From: Spirochaetota bacterium
GTDB lineage: Bacteria; Spirochaetota; UBA12135; COTS27; JAFLEE01
Length of the DNA: 60,390 bases
Assembly: GCA_017302015.1 (NCBI GenBank)
Contig: JAFLEE010000024.1
Coordinates: 1 to 60,390, forward strand
Direction of reading: 5' to 3'
A program made the translations under genes and the position numbers. Shown in pieces: positions 18,659 through 26,467 of this stretch. The stretch's first letter is position 1. The number at the start of each line of letters is the position of its first letter. The notes under the pieces are model-generated. The model made no database searches, was not told where the DNA came from, and saw only the letters and a program-made list of their open reading frames with translations.

Positions 18659-19762
18659 TCATCCCCCGGCGCCCAGCGCCTCCCCGAGCGCAAGGAAAAA
18701 ATCCCGGTTATCGGCCTGGACATAGCGCAGCGCGCCCCCCATGCGGCTGAAACTCTTCATGTAGCGGATATAATAGTCGGGTTGGTCGTGGGGCGGTTCG
18801 CCCCGCCTCCAGTCCCAACGGGATTCGTTTAAATCCACCACGGCGATATAATGGTTCTGGATGCGGGCGCCCGCCTGGAGCGCCAAGTTCTGCCCCATGG
18901 ACATGGATTTTTCGAAGATCATGGGGGACATGACCGCGGAACCCACCGAGAGATAGACGCCGCCCTCGAGCCGGCTGACGCCCTCGGCGAAGGTCAGGAA
19001 ATCGCGCACGGCCGTGCGGCCGATGGCGCCCCCATGGTTCATGGGATGGTTGTAGATGATGTCGTGCCCGATCATGGGGTGCCCCGTGAAGGGGATCCCC
19101 AGGCGAAAAGCCTCGGCCTGGAGGCTATAGCGCTTCCAGGGGAAGGGGAGGTTCACCGGGCCCGGCGCGAGGCGGAAGCGCTCCATGATCCCCAGCAGGT
19201 CGGCGGCCGCGGCGGCGGATTCGGGATCCTTCTCGAGGCCCGCCAAGACGTCTTCTTTGAGGCGCTCGGGCGTCGGGAGGGCGAGGCCTCCCCGCTCGAT
19301 GAGGGCGCCCACCGATTCGCCGTAGCCGCGGCCCTCCCAGGCCCCCACGGCGAGGGCGAGGTTGATCCAGTGGCCCGTCTCCTGCCAATTCCCGAACTCG
19401 CCCCGTTCGACGTTCGCGGCCACGTGCTCGCTGGATTTCCCCTGGAAGGCGAACTCCCAATCGTGGATGATGCCGGCGCCATTGGTGGCCAGGTGGGTGA
19501 ACCAGCCCTCCCGCAGGAGTTTCGCCAGCACGGGCCCGAGTCCGTTTTTGATCGTGTGGGCCCCGAAGGCGAGCATCACGGGCCGGCCCCGGTCGCGGGC
19601 CGCGCGGATGCGGCCGGCGGCCTCTTCGATGGTCCCCCGGGCGATGTCGCTCAGGTTCGCGGGGCGGGCGGCGGGGTCGACGAAATCGGTTTCGACGGCG
19701 ACGCGGTTAGCGCGGTCCGCGAGGGGTTTGAAGCGCAGGGCGGAACGATCGAGGCGTGGCAT
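18659..19762 (-). CDS. Deoxyhypusine-synthase-like protein of unknown function
   Basis: The 367-residue protein has a Rossmann-like pattern reminiscent of deoxyhypusine synthase: MLAFGAHTIKNGLGPVLAKL, then GWFTHLATNGAGIIHDWEFA. Later conserved-looking segments are PFTGHPMIGHDIIYNHP, LSVGSAVMSPMIFEKSMSM and YYIRYMKSFSRMGG. Bacterial relatives of deoxyhypusine synthase act on other polyamine-like or sugar substrates or have no known role, and the catalytic lysine cannot be placed with confidence. It follows the PfkB-HAD gene after 14 bases and shares its operator-controlled promoter, so both probably serve one sugar-phosphate pathway. Confidence 0.55.
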   Translation of the reverse strand: MPRLDRSALRFKPLADRANRVAVETDFVDPAARPANLSDIARGTIEEAAGRIRAARDRGRPVMLAFGAHTIKNGLGPVLAKLLREGWFTHLATNGAGIIHDWEFAFQGKSSEHVAANVERGEFGNWQETGHWINLALAVGAWEGRGYGESVGALIERGGLALPTPERLKEDVLAGLEKDPESAAAAADLLGIMERFRLAPGPVNLPFPWKRYSLQAEAFRLGIPFTGHPMIGHDIIYNHPMNHGGAIGRTAVRDFLTFAEGVSRLEGGVYLSVGSAVMSPMIFEKSMSMGQNLALQAGARIQNHYIAVVDLNESRWDWRRGEPPHDQPDYYIRYMKSFSRMGGALRYVQADNRDFFLALGEALGAGG

Positions 19763-19776
19763 GGGGTCTCCGGTGG

Positions 19777-21321
19777 TTAAAGGTGGAGCAGGGCCGTAAG
19801 CGCATCGAGGCGGGAATAGTCGGGGATGAGGATTTGGGCCCCGGCGCGCACCAGGCGGGAGCGCTTCTCGGGGTTGATGCCGTAGCGCCGCTTCTCGTCG
19901 CTGCAGAGGCCGATGGCTTGGCCCCCCAGGCGGCGGGTTTCCCGCAGTTCCACGGGCCCGTCGCCGAAGGTGACGACCCCCCGGAGGGCCTCGGGGCCGA
20001 GTTCGCCCAACAGGCGTTCCAGCACCTGGCGTTTGGCCTCATGGGCCACATCGCCGCTGGCGCCGTAGATGCGGCCCTCGAAGAGCCGGTCGTAGCCCAG
20101 GGCGCTTGCCTCCCGCTTCACGTCGGCCTCGTCGGTACCGCTGGCGAGGTAGAGGCGGACCCCCCGGCGATGGAGCCATTCGAGGAAGGAGATGGCGTTC
20201 TTGAGGGTGAAATCTTCGGGGCTGAATTCGCCCCGTTCCAGCCGGCTCCGCCGCTCATCGACCCGTTCCATCAGGGCCCGATTATAGATCTCCTTGTAGC
20301 CGTGCATGTCGAGGATCTCGCCTTCCGGTACCCTGCCGAACTCCCGCACCAAATCCACCAGCCCGCGCATCTGGGCCAGGGTCTGGATGCCGGTGCTGCG
20401 GTCGATGAACTCCCGCGTGCGCTCCTGCACGCGGCGGAAGAGGCCGGGTTCGGCCTTCTCCGCATCCGGCCCGAGGATCGCCCGGATCATCATGGGCTCC
20501 ATGACCCCCTCCCAGCCCTCGCGAAGGGTGGAGATCGTGCCGTCATGGTCGAAGATGGCGTGGGTTGGCCGGAAATCCGGCGGGAGCTCCTCCGCGACCT
20601 CGAAGTCGGTCCCCGGAAGGAAGCGGGCGCGCTGGGGCGCGTCGGCGAGGTCGATCTGGCGTTCGGGCACCGCCGTCCGCGCCGATTCCAAGATTTCCCT
20701 AGGCGTCGCCGTACCGGTTTGGCGGAGTTTTCGGATGGTGACGGCCGCGCAAAGATTGCCGAGCCAGGCCGCCTCGTCGGCCGAAGCGCCGCAGGCGAGG
20801 CCCGCCGCGATGCCGGCGAGGGCGCTGTCTCCTGCTCCGACCGTATCGATGGCCCCCTCCGGCCTCAGGCCCGGGATCTCCCTGGGGCCCCGGGCATCCC
20901 AGAGCAGGATGCCTCGGGCGCCCCGGGTGATGAAGACCGGGCGGGCGCGTTTGCGGAAGAGGGACCGGGCGGCGGCCAGGACCCGCTCGCGGCCCAGGCC
21001 CCCTTCCTCGCCCATGCCGCAGAGGCGGAGGGCCTCCGAGTCGTTTAGTTTGAGCCAGGCCGAGGGGTAGGCATCGCTATGGTGGCGGCTATCGACGAGG
21101 AAGAGGGTCTGGGGATGCTCTTCCATGAGGCGGGCAAGGCCGGCGCGGAAGCAGGGTGTGTGGAGGCCCTCCGGCACCTGTTCGTTCACCGCCACGGCCT
21201 GGAATTCCCCGATGCGACCTTCGAGCAAAGTCAGGAGGCGCCGCGCGTCCTCATCGGGCAGCCGGTTGAAATTGCCGAAATCGTGGCGGGAGCGTTCCAC
21301 CGGGCCATCATAGGTCTTAAC
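19777..21321 (-). CDS. PfkB kinase C-terminal part fused to HAD phosphatase (downstream half of a frameshifted gene)
   Basis: After the frame change near 21321 the sequence continues the PfkB/ribokinase fold, similar in style to the HldE kinase domain: SRHDFGNFNRLPDEDARRLL, LKLNDSEALRL, FITRGARGILLW and the catalytic GAIDTVGAGDSALAG (DTxGAGD). A linker leads into a HAD hydrolase with THAIFDHDGTIS (a variant of DxDGT), YLASGTDEADVKREA and GVVTFGDGPVELRETRR. The fusion would phosphorylate a sugar and act on a phosphorylated product, as separate HldE and GmhB do for heptose. The open frame extends upstream to 21441, but the conserved part starts at the frameshift. Confidence 0.75.
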   Translation of the reverse strand, partial: VKTYDGPVERSRHDFGNFNRLPDEDARRLLTLLEGRIGEFQAVAVNEQVPEGLHTPCFRAGLARLMEEHPQTLFLVDSRHHSDAYPSAWLKLNDSEALRLCGMGEEGGLGRERVLAAARSLFRKRARPVFITRGARGILLWDARGPREIPGLRPEGAIDTVGAGDSALAGIAAGLACGASADEAAWLGNLCAAVTIRKLRQTGTATPREILESARTAVPERQIDLADAPQRARFLPGTDFEVAEELPPDFRPTHAIFDHDGTISTLREGWEGVMEPMMIRAILGPDAEKAEPGLFRRVQERTREFIDRSTGIQTLAQMRGLVDLVREFGRVPEGEILDMHGYKEIYNRALMERVDERRSRLERGEFSPEDFTLKNAISFLEWLHRRGVRLYLASGTDEADVKREASALGYDRLFEGRIYGASGDVAHEAKRQVLERLLGELGPEALRGVVTFGDGPVELRETRRLGGQAIGLCSDEKRRYGINPEKRSRLVRAGAQILIPDYSRLDALTALLHL

Positions 21322-21664
21322 CCTCGCCGGGTTCGATGCACGCCTCCCCTTGGATCCCCCACGAACCAAGATGGCGACGAAGTTCGCGGCCCCAGGCATC
21401 GTCGCCCACGGCGCCGAAGGCCGCGACCTGGCCCACCCCAAGCGCCTTGAGGTTGGCGCACAGGTTCCCCGCCCCGCCGAGGCTTACGCGCATCTGCCGC
21501 ACCGGCAGGGTGGCCGCGCCGGTTTCCACGGATTTTTCGCTGCGAGCGAGTTCGAGTTCCCAATAGAGATCGAGGCACAGATCGCCGATGACGGCGACGC
21601 GGGCGCTCGCAAGGCGCCCCAGGAGGGATTCCAAATCAGCGGGGGCGGGGAGGTCTAGGCTCAT
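21317..21664 (-). CDS. PfkB/HldE-like kinase N-terminal part (upstream half of a frameshifted gene)
   Basis: The 115-residue frame is the N-terminal lid and sugar-binding half of a PfkB kinase: RVAVIGDLCLDLYWE, then MRVSLGGAGNLCANLKALG and AFGAVGDDAWGRELRRHL. It ends EPGEG-stop exactly where the downstream frame takes over with VKTYDGP. The two frames differ by +1. Removing one G from the GGG run in GCGAGGGTTAAG would restore one protein of about 628 residues. This is an assembly error, a recent mutation or, less likely, programmed slippage. GGAG lies 10 bases before the ATG at 21664. Confidence 0.75.
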   Translation of the reverse strand: MSLDLPAPADLESLLGRLASARVAVIGDLCLDLYWELELARSEKSVETGAATLPVRQMRVSLGGAGNLCANLKALGVGQVAAFGAVGDDAWGRELRRHLGSWGIQGEACIEPGEG

Positions 21665-21676
21665 TCGCGGTCTCCA

Positions 21677-21713
21677 GTATTGGTATTATGAGACAATACC
21701 AATACGTTGTCAA
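21677..21713 (-). promoter_or_regulatory. Strong promoter overlapped by a dyad operator, for the kinase-HAD cassette
   Basis: On the minus strand a perfect TTGACA (21708-21713) is 17 bases from CATAAT (21685-21690), about 20 bases before the kinase ATG. A perfect inverted repeat GTATTGGTAT (21677-21686), nine bases, ATACCAATAC (21696-21705) covers the -10 box, most of the spacer and the likely start site. The dyad style resembles GntR or LacI family operators, and repression by promoter occlusion is the likely mode. The remaining gap to 21954 shows no gene, only a short GAGGCGCCTC palindrome-like hairpin near 21910. Confidence 0.75.
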
Positions 21714-21954
21714 CTCAGCGCGATTTTCCGTGGAAATTCCTGTTCGCTCCGGTCGACGAAGCCTTCACAGGGTCGGTGAGCCGCCCACCCATCCCGCAAC
21801 CCCCGCATCCCTCCACGCCGACATCACTAAATCCCGACTCGAATCGGTAGATGGCTTGCGAGGTTTTTCCTTGGGCCCAGGTGTACGGAGGCCGCGAAGA
21901 AGAAGCCTGAGGCGCCTCTCTGCCCTCCACGACCGGCACAGCCCGGCCGCAGTC

Positions 21955-22812
21955 TCAATGCATGCAGTGCACCTTCTTCTTCGCGCAGGACAGCACAGAT
22001 TTTACCGCGCACTTGTCGGGCATGAGGGTGGGCTTGGTCTCGAGGCTCCGCTTGAAATGGATGTGGAACGTGTCGCCCAGGGCGTCGAGGCCGAAACTCC
22101 CCTTGCACGAGGGGCAATGGATCTCGTCGCCGCTTTTGGCGTCTTCCGGGGGGGCGATGATGGGCCCGCACGAGGGGCAACTGAGCATGAGGCGCTGGTC
22201 GTTGGCGTGGCCGAGGATATGGTCGAGCGCGCCCTTCTCCCAGAGTTCCACGAACGGCTCGACGTAGGCGGGATCGAATTGGGCTGGGGTGTTCTCCCGC
22301 AGGATCGCGATGGCCCTCGAGGCTTCCATCCCCTTGCGGTAGGGGCGGGTGCTCGTCATGGCGTCGAAGGAGTCGGCGATGGCCGTGAGTTTCCCGTAGA
22401 CGGAGGCGGGGGAACCGGCGGGGTAGCCCTTGCCGTCGACGCGCTCGTGGTGCTCGGTCACGGACGGGAGCACCACGGGCGCCAGGGGATGGCGCGCGAG
22501 GATCTGGCGCCCCAGATCGGGGTGCAATTTCATGTTGGCGTACTCGTCGGGCGTGAGCGGTCCCTGCTTATTGAGGACCTGATCGGGGATGCCGACCTTG
22601 CCGATATCGTGGACGAGGCCCCCGACGCGCACGATGAAGATGCCGTCCGCATCGAGGCCGATGCGCTTCGCGAGTTCTTCGCCGTAGCGCGAGACGCGCC
22701 ACGTGTGGCCGCCGGTGTAGGCGTCCCGGGCCTCGATGACCGTCGCCATGGAGAGGAGGGATTCCAGGAGATCCCGGTCGATTTCGACGGTGGCGCGTTT
22801 CAGGAATTGCAC
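21955..22812 (-). CDS. HD-GYP-type phosphodiesterase with C-terminal zinc ribbon
   Basis: The 285-residue protein starts directly with an HD-GYP domain: GGHTWRVSRYGEELAK, GLVHDIGKVGIPD (the HD pair) and EHHERVDGKGYPAG (HHExxDGxGYP). These are the residues used to bind two or three metals and cleave cyclic-di-GMP or related dinucleotides. The C-terminus has two CPSC pairs (about 211 and 231), forming a zinc ribbon. A further Cys/His cluster (CAVKSVLSCAKKKVHCMH) follows at the very end. There is no receiver or membrane domain, so the zinc/redox tail may be the sensory part. The start is GTG at 22812 with GAGG upstream. Confidence 0.85.
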   Translation of the reverse strand: MQFLKRATVEIDRDLLESLLSMATVIEARDAYTGGHTWRVSRYGEELAKRIGLDADGIFIVRVGGLVHDIGKVGIPDQVLNKQGPLTPDEYANMKLHPDLGRQILARHPLAPVVLPSVTEHHERVDGKGYPAGSPASVYGKLTAIADSFDAMTSTRPYRKGMEASRAIAILRENTPAQFDPAYVEPFVELWEKGALDHILGHANDQRLMLSCPSCGPIIAPPEDAKSGDEIHCPSCKGSFGLDALGDTFHIHFKRSLETKPTLMPDKCAVKSVLSCAKKKVHCMH

Positions 22813-22900
22813 GGGGCCTCGCTCTGGGTGGGGCGTCCACCGCAGCCGAGGAAGATAACCTCCCGGCGGGGAGCCGGCAAGGAAGGCGGGGCCCCGCCCC

Positions 22901-23965
22901 TTATTGGATCTGGAAGAGTTCGACCGTGAAGACCAGCCACGCGTTGGGGGGAATGGCGCCGCCGGCGCCTCGGGCGCCGTAGCCGAGGCCGGGGGGGATG
23001 ACGAGGACGTACTTGGCCCCCACGGACATGAGTTGCAGGCCCTCGGTCCAGCCGGGGATCACGCGGTTTAAGGGGAAGGAGATCTTCTCGCCGCGCTGGT
23101 AGGAACTATCGAACACCTTTCCGTCGAGGAGTTTGCCCTCGTAATGCACGGTGACCGTGGAGGTGGCGGCGGGCTTGGGGCCGCTGCCCTGGTTGACCAC
23201 GAGGTAGCGCAGGCCGCTGGCGGTGCTTTGGGCCTTGGTCTTGAGGGAGGCCTCGAGATCGGCGACGGTCTTGGCGAGGACGGCCGCTTCGGCGGCCTGG
23301 GCCTTGCGCGCGGCTTCGGCTTCGGCGGCCCCGGAATGGGCGACGGCGCCCTCGAGGCCCTTGCGGTCGTATTTCCCCGTGACGGTGGCCGATTTGATGG
23401 TGACGGGCGTTTCGGGGGTGACGGGGTCATTGGAGGGGTACTTGGGGTGCACGACGCACTTCACGCCCTTGATCTTGTCGACGACGTCGGAGCCCTCGAC
23501 CACCTTGCCGAAGACGGCGTAGGCGGCCCCGCCGCAACTGGCCGCGTCGCTCAAGAAGGGGTTATCCACCACGTTGATGAAGAATTGGGCCGTGGCCGAA
23601 TCGGGGTCGCTGGTGCGGGCCATGGCGATGGTGTACTTGCTGTTCTGGAGGCCGTTCCTCCATTCGTTCTTGATGGGGGCGCGGGTGCCCCGCTTCTCGT
23701 CGACGCTCTCGGTGAAGCCGCCGCCCTGGATCATGAAGGTCGGGATGACCCGGTGGAAGATGGTGCCGGCGTAATGCCCGGACTCGCAGTATTGGATGAA
23801 ATTGAGCGTCGAGATGGGGGCCTTGGCGGCGTCGAGTTCGAGGACGATGCGGCCGAGGGTCGTGTCCATCAGGACGAAGGGGCCGTTCTTGGAGTCGTAG
23901 GCGGAAGCGGCGGAGGCGCTGGCGGCGACCATGGCGCCGAGCATGCCGAGGGTGAGAGGATTCAT
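22901..23965 (-). CDS. Dual-family peptidyl-prolyl isomerase (cyclophilin-linker-FKBP fusion)
   Basis: A signal peptide (residues about 1-22) is followed by a cyclophilin domain (about 28-205) with GTIFHRVIPTFMIQGGGF, TAQFFINVVDN and AYAVFGKVVEGSDVV. An Ala/Glu-rich coiled linker (about 213-255) follows, then a complete FKBP domain (VTVHYEGKLLDGKVFDSS, VIPGWTEGLQLMSVG, LGYGARGAGGAIPPNA). Both domains isomerise proline peptide bonds, here in the periplasm. Fusing the two immunophilin families in one chain is rare; CYN-FKBP orders have been described in a few bacteria and FKBP-CYN in protists. The residues lining both active sites look intact. It appears to be a single-gene unit. Confidence 0.9.
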   Translation of the reverse strand: MNPLTLGMLGAMVAASASAASAYDSKNGPFVLMDTTLGRIVLELDAAKAPISTLNFIQYCESGHYAGTIFHRVIPTFMIQGGGFTESVDEKRGTRAPIKNEWRNGLQNSKYTIAMARTSDPDSATAQFFINVVDNPFLSDAASCGGAAYAVFGKVVEGSDVVDKIKGVKCVVHPKYPSNDPVTPETPVTIKSATVTGKYDRKGLEGAVAHSGAAEAEAARKAQAAEAAVLAKTVADLEASLKTKAQSTASGLRYLVVNQGSGPKPAATSTVTVHYEGKLLDGKVFDSSYQRGEKISFPLNRVIPGWTEGLQLMSVGAKYVLVIPPGLGYGARGAGGAIPPNAWLVFTVELFQIQ

Positions 23966-24124
23966 GGGGGGGTCCGTGGACGGCCGACTCTGCGCCGGCG
24001 ACCCGTTACCTTACCCCGGCGCGGGAAAAATTTCAACTGAATCTAAGAAAGAGGGGCGAATCGAGAGGCGTGAAAACCCGGCCCCCCGCCGATCTCCGGA
24101 GCGTCTTCGGGTCCCGGGCCCGCC

Positions 24125-24739
24125 TCAGATCCACACCGCCACCGCGGTGTAGAGCGTGAGGGCGGTGAGCGCCAGGATCAAGACGCGCATGAGCCGTGGC
24201 CGCGAGGCGAGGGCGCGCCGGGCCATGGCGCCGAAGGCCGTCCAGAACGCCACGCATGGCAGGCACATGAGGCAGAAGACCGCGCAAAGGGCGAGGATGG
24301 CGAAGGGCTTGCTCTTGAAGGGGGGCAAGAGCGTCGCGGAAGCGGAAACCGCCATGAACCAGGCCTTGGGATTGGCGAATTGGAACAGGGCGGATTTCCA
24401 GAAGGAAAGGGGGGAGGAGGCCGATGGGGCGTCGGCATCGGGGAGGATGCCGCCCCGTGACAGGGAGAACGCCAGGTAGACGAGGTAGGCCGTGCCCGCG
24501 ATCTTAAGCCCCAAGGCGGCGGCGGGTAGGGCGGTGATGAAGGCCCCGACCCCCGCCGCACAGAGGGCTTGGAGGAAGGCGAAGCCGAACGGCACCCCCA
24601 AGAGATGGGGCAAGCTGGGGCGAAAACCGAAGCGCGCGCCCGAGGTCGCGAGCATCAAATTGTTCGGGCCCGGGGTGATGGAGGAGACGAAGGTGAAAGA
24701 GAGGAGGGGAAGGAGCCACCCCCCGTGGACGGAGTCCAT
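24125..24739 (-). CDS. LysE-family amino acid exporter
   Basis: The 204-residue inner-membrane protein has six hydrophobic segments and the LysE/RhtB signature SSITPGPNNLMLATSGARFG near the N-terminus, then QFANPKAWFMAVSA in the middle. The family exports amino acids or their derivatives with the proton gradient. It starts 15 bases after the stop of the 542-residue unknown gene and is probably the last gene of that unit. The substrate cannot be predicted. Confidence 0.88.
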   Translation of the reverse strand: MDSVHGGWLLPLLSFTFVSSITPGPNNLMLATSGARFGFRPSLPHLLGVPFGFAFLQALCAAGVGAFITALPAAALGLKIAGTAYLVYLAFSLSRGGILPDADAPSASSPLSFWKSALFQFANPKAWFMAVSASATLLPPFKSKPFAILALCAVFCLMCLPCVAFWTAFGAMARRALASRPRLMRVLILALTALTLYTAVAVWI

Positions 24740-24754
24740 GGCGGGCCCCCGCCG

Positions 24755-26383
24755 TCAGCCGCAGAGCGCCTGGATGATCAGGTACTTGACCACCGGCAAG
24801 AGCATGGTGAGGTCTTTATCGTTCTTATAGAAGGAACGCAGGCCGTTGTAGAAATTGCGGATGGCCTCTTCGGAAGGGTTGGCGACCTTTTTCAGCACAT
24901 TGATCTTTTTCTGGATCTCCGTCACCTGGGCGTCGCGGTCCTTCTGGGGCTTCACGGAGTGCTCCTTCCAACTCTTCTTGGCCGCCTCGAGCATGGCGGG
25001 CACTTCTTCGAGGGAAGCGGGCTTCTCGTAATCGAGGAAGCCCAGGGCGCGGTAGACCCGGTCGACGGGCACCCCGATGGCGGCGGGGGCCTCGGGCTTC
25101 TTGGGAGCGACCTCGTTCCGGGCGGGGCGGGGGGAGACGCCGGGGCCCGATTTCACCCGGGGTTGCCGCAGGCGCGCTTCGAGTTCGCGGGCGCGCTTGG
25201 CGAGGAGCCCGTCCAAATAATCGCTGAGCACGCTCTCTTTGGCCAGGAAGAAGAAGGCCTTGGAGGCCAGCACCTTGGCGATGGCCTCGGGGCTCGAGCA
25301 GGCGGCGAGGCGCGTGGCATAGCCCTTGAAGACCATGCGGCTGAGCCAGCCGCCGCCGCGGCGCCGGGCCTCCTGGGCCACGCGCTCCGGCGAGAGGGCG
25401 AAGACCTGGGCGAAGGCGGAGGCCTTCGCTTCCGCCCCCTGCTTGCCGCCCGAGAAGGCGCGCACCATCTTCTCGGCCTTGTCGAGGAGTTCGTCGTCGG
25501 AGAGGAATTCCCAGGCCCCCTTCGCGTCGGTGAAGGGGAGGGCGAGCACCGTGGCGCGCAGCGATTGGCGGTCGGGGAACCGGTCGAGCATCTCGGTGAT
25601 CTTGGCGATGTACCAGCGGGCCTCCGGGCTCAATTGGGCCTCGCTGACATGGAGACGGGAGACCCGCTCCTCGTTCTGCAGGGCGGTCTCGACGAGGGAT
25701 TCGAAGAGCCGCTCGCGCTCGCCGTCGTAGACGTGCACGAAGAACGCGTGGAGAAGGCGGGCGCGGGCGAGATAGCCGAGCACCCGGTTTTCCCGGTCGG
25801 TGAGGGCCCAGAAGACGGGAAGCCCGTCGGGGGAGGCGGTGAGGCGGACGAAGGTCTTCTCGACGATGTCGAAGGGGATCTTCGGTTCGGGGGGGAGGCT
25901 GCGCAGGATCTCGTCTTTGGAGAAGAGGGGCGCGCTGCGCGAGAAGGCGCTTTGGAGGATGAGTTCGAGGGCCTTGGCCTCGAGGGCGGCGGTATCGATG
26001 GTTTCGGGCGCCGCCTGCACCGCGGCGGCTTTCTTGTCGTGGAGCCACACCGTGGTCACCGAATTGTCGGCGGGGTCGCGGTAGGTGGTGCCGTAGCCCG
26101 TCTTCTCGAGGCGGGTCATGAGTTGGTCGAGTTGGGTGCGGATGGTCGTGCTGACCCCCAAGATCTTGGAGAGGTCCTCCTGGAGGATCACCCCGCTGCG
26201 GGATTGGTGGAGGATGTGCTTGGCGAGGCTCCCCAGCACGCGCAGCAGGCGGTTCTCGGCGTGGATGCCGTTGTCTTCGGGGAAAACCTCGTTGAGGACG
26301 GCCTCTTGGACGTCCTTCTTGAGGAGGTAAGCGGGGATGGGCCCCCGGTCGGGGATGACGACGAGGTCTTTGAGGGATTTCAT
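24755..26383 (-). CDS. Unknown 542-residue cytoplasmic protein
   Basis: I do not recognise the family. The protein has no signal peptide or clear membrane segment. Residues about 20-125 look like winged-helix material (ILHQSRSGVILQEDLSKILG, LMTRLEKTGYGTTYR). A long helical middle follows, then a Pro/Lys-rich linker (about 405-435). The C-terminal helical segment (VYRALGFLDYEKPASLEEVP, then QKKINVLKKVANPSEEAIRN) resembles a J-domain-like layout without the HPD motif. It lies 84 bases downstream of the HATPase-HDOD gene and directly upstream of the LysE gene. A regulatory or scaffold role with the HDOD protein is possible but inferred only from position. Confidence 0.6.
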   Translation of the reverse strand: MKSLKDLVVIPDRGPIPAYLLKKDVQEAVLNEVFPEDNGIHAENRLLRVLGSLAKHILHQSRSGVILQEDLSKILGVSTTIRTQLDQLMTRLEKTGYGTTYRDPADNSVTTVWLHDKKAAAVQAAPETIDTAALEAKALELILQSAFSRSAPLFSKDEILRSLPPEPKIPFDIVEKTFVRLTASPDGLPVFWALTDRENRVLGYLARARLLHAFFVHVYDGERERLFESLVETALQNEERVSRLHVSEAQLSPEARWYIAKITEMLDRFPDRQSLRATVLALPFTDAKGAWEFLSDDELLDKAEKMVRAFSGGKQGAEAKASAFAQVFALSPERVAQEARRRGGGWLSRMVFKGYATRLAACSSPEAIAKVLASKAFFFLAKESVLSDYLDGLLAKRARELEARLRQPRVKSGPGVSPRPARNEVAPKKPEAPAAIGVPVDRVYRALGFLDYEKPASLEEVPAMLEAAKKSWKEHSVKPQKDRDAQVTEIQKKINVLKKVANPSEEAIRNFYNGLRSFYKNDKDLTMLLPVVKYLIIQALCG

Positions 26384-26467
26384 GGAAGGGGCCGCCCGGG
26401 GCCTCTCGGGAGCATACCATCGGGCGCGGAAGGGCTGAAATACGGGCCCCTCGCGGGGCCTGTGGCG

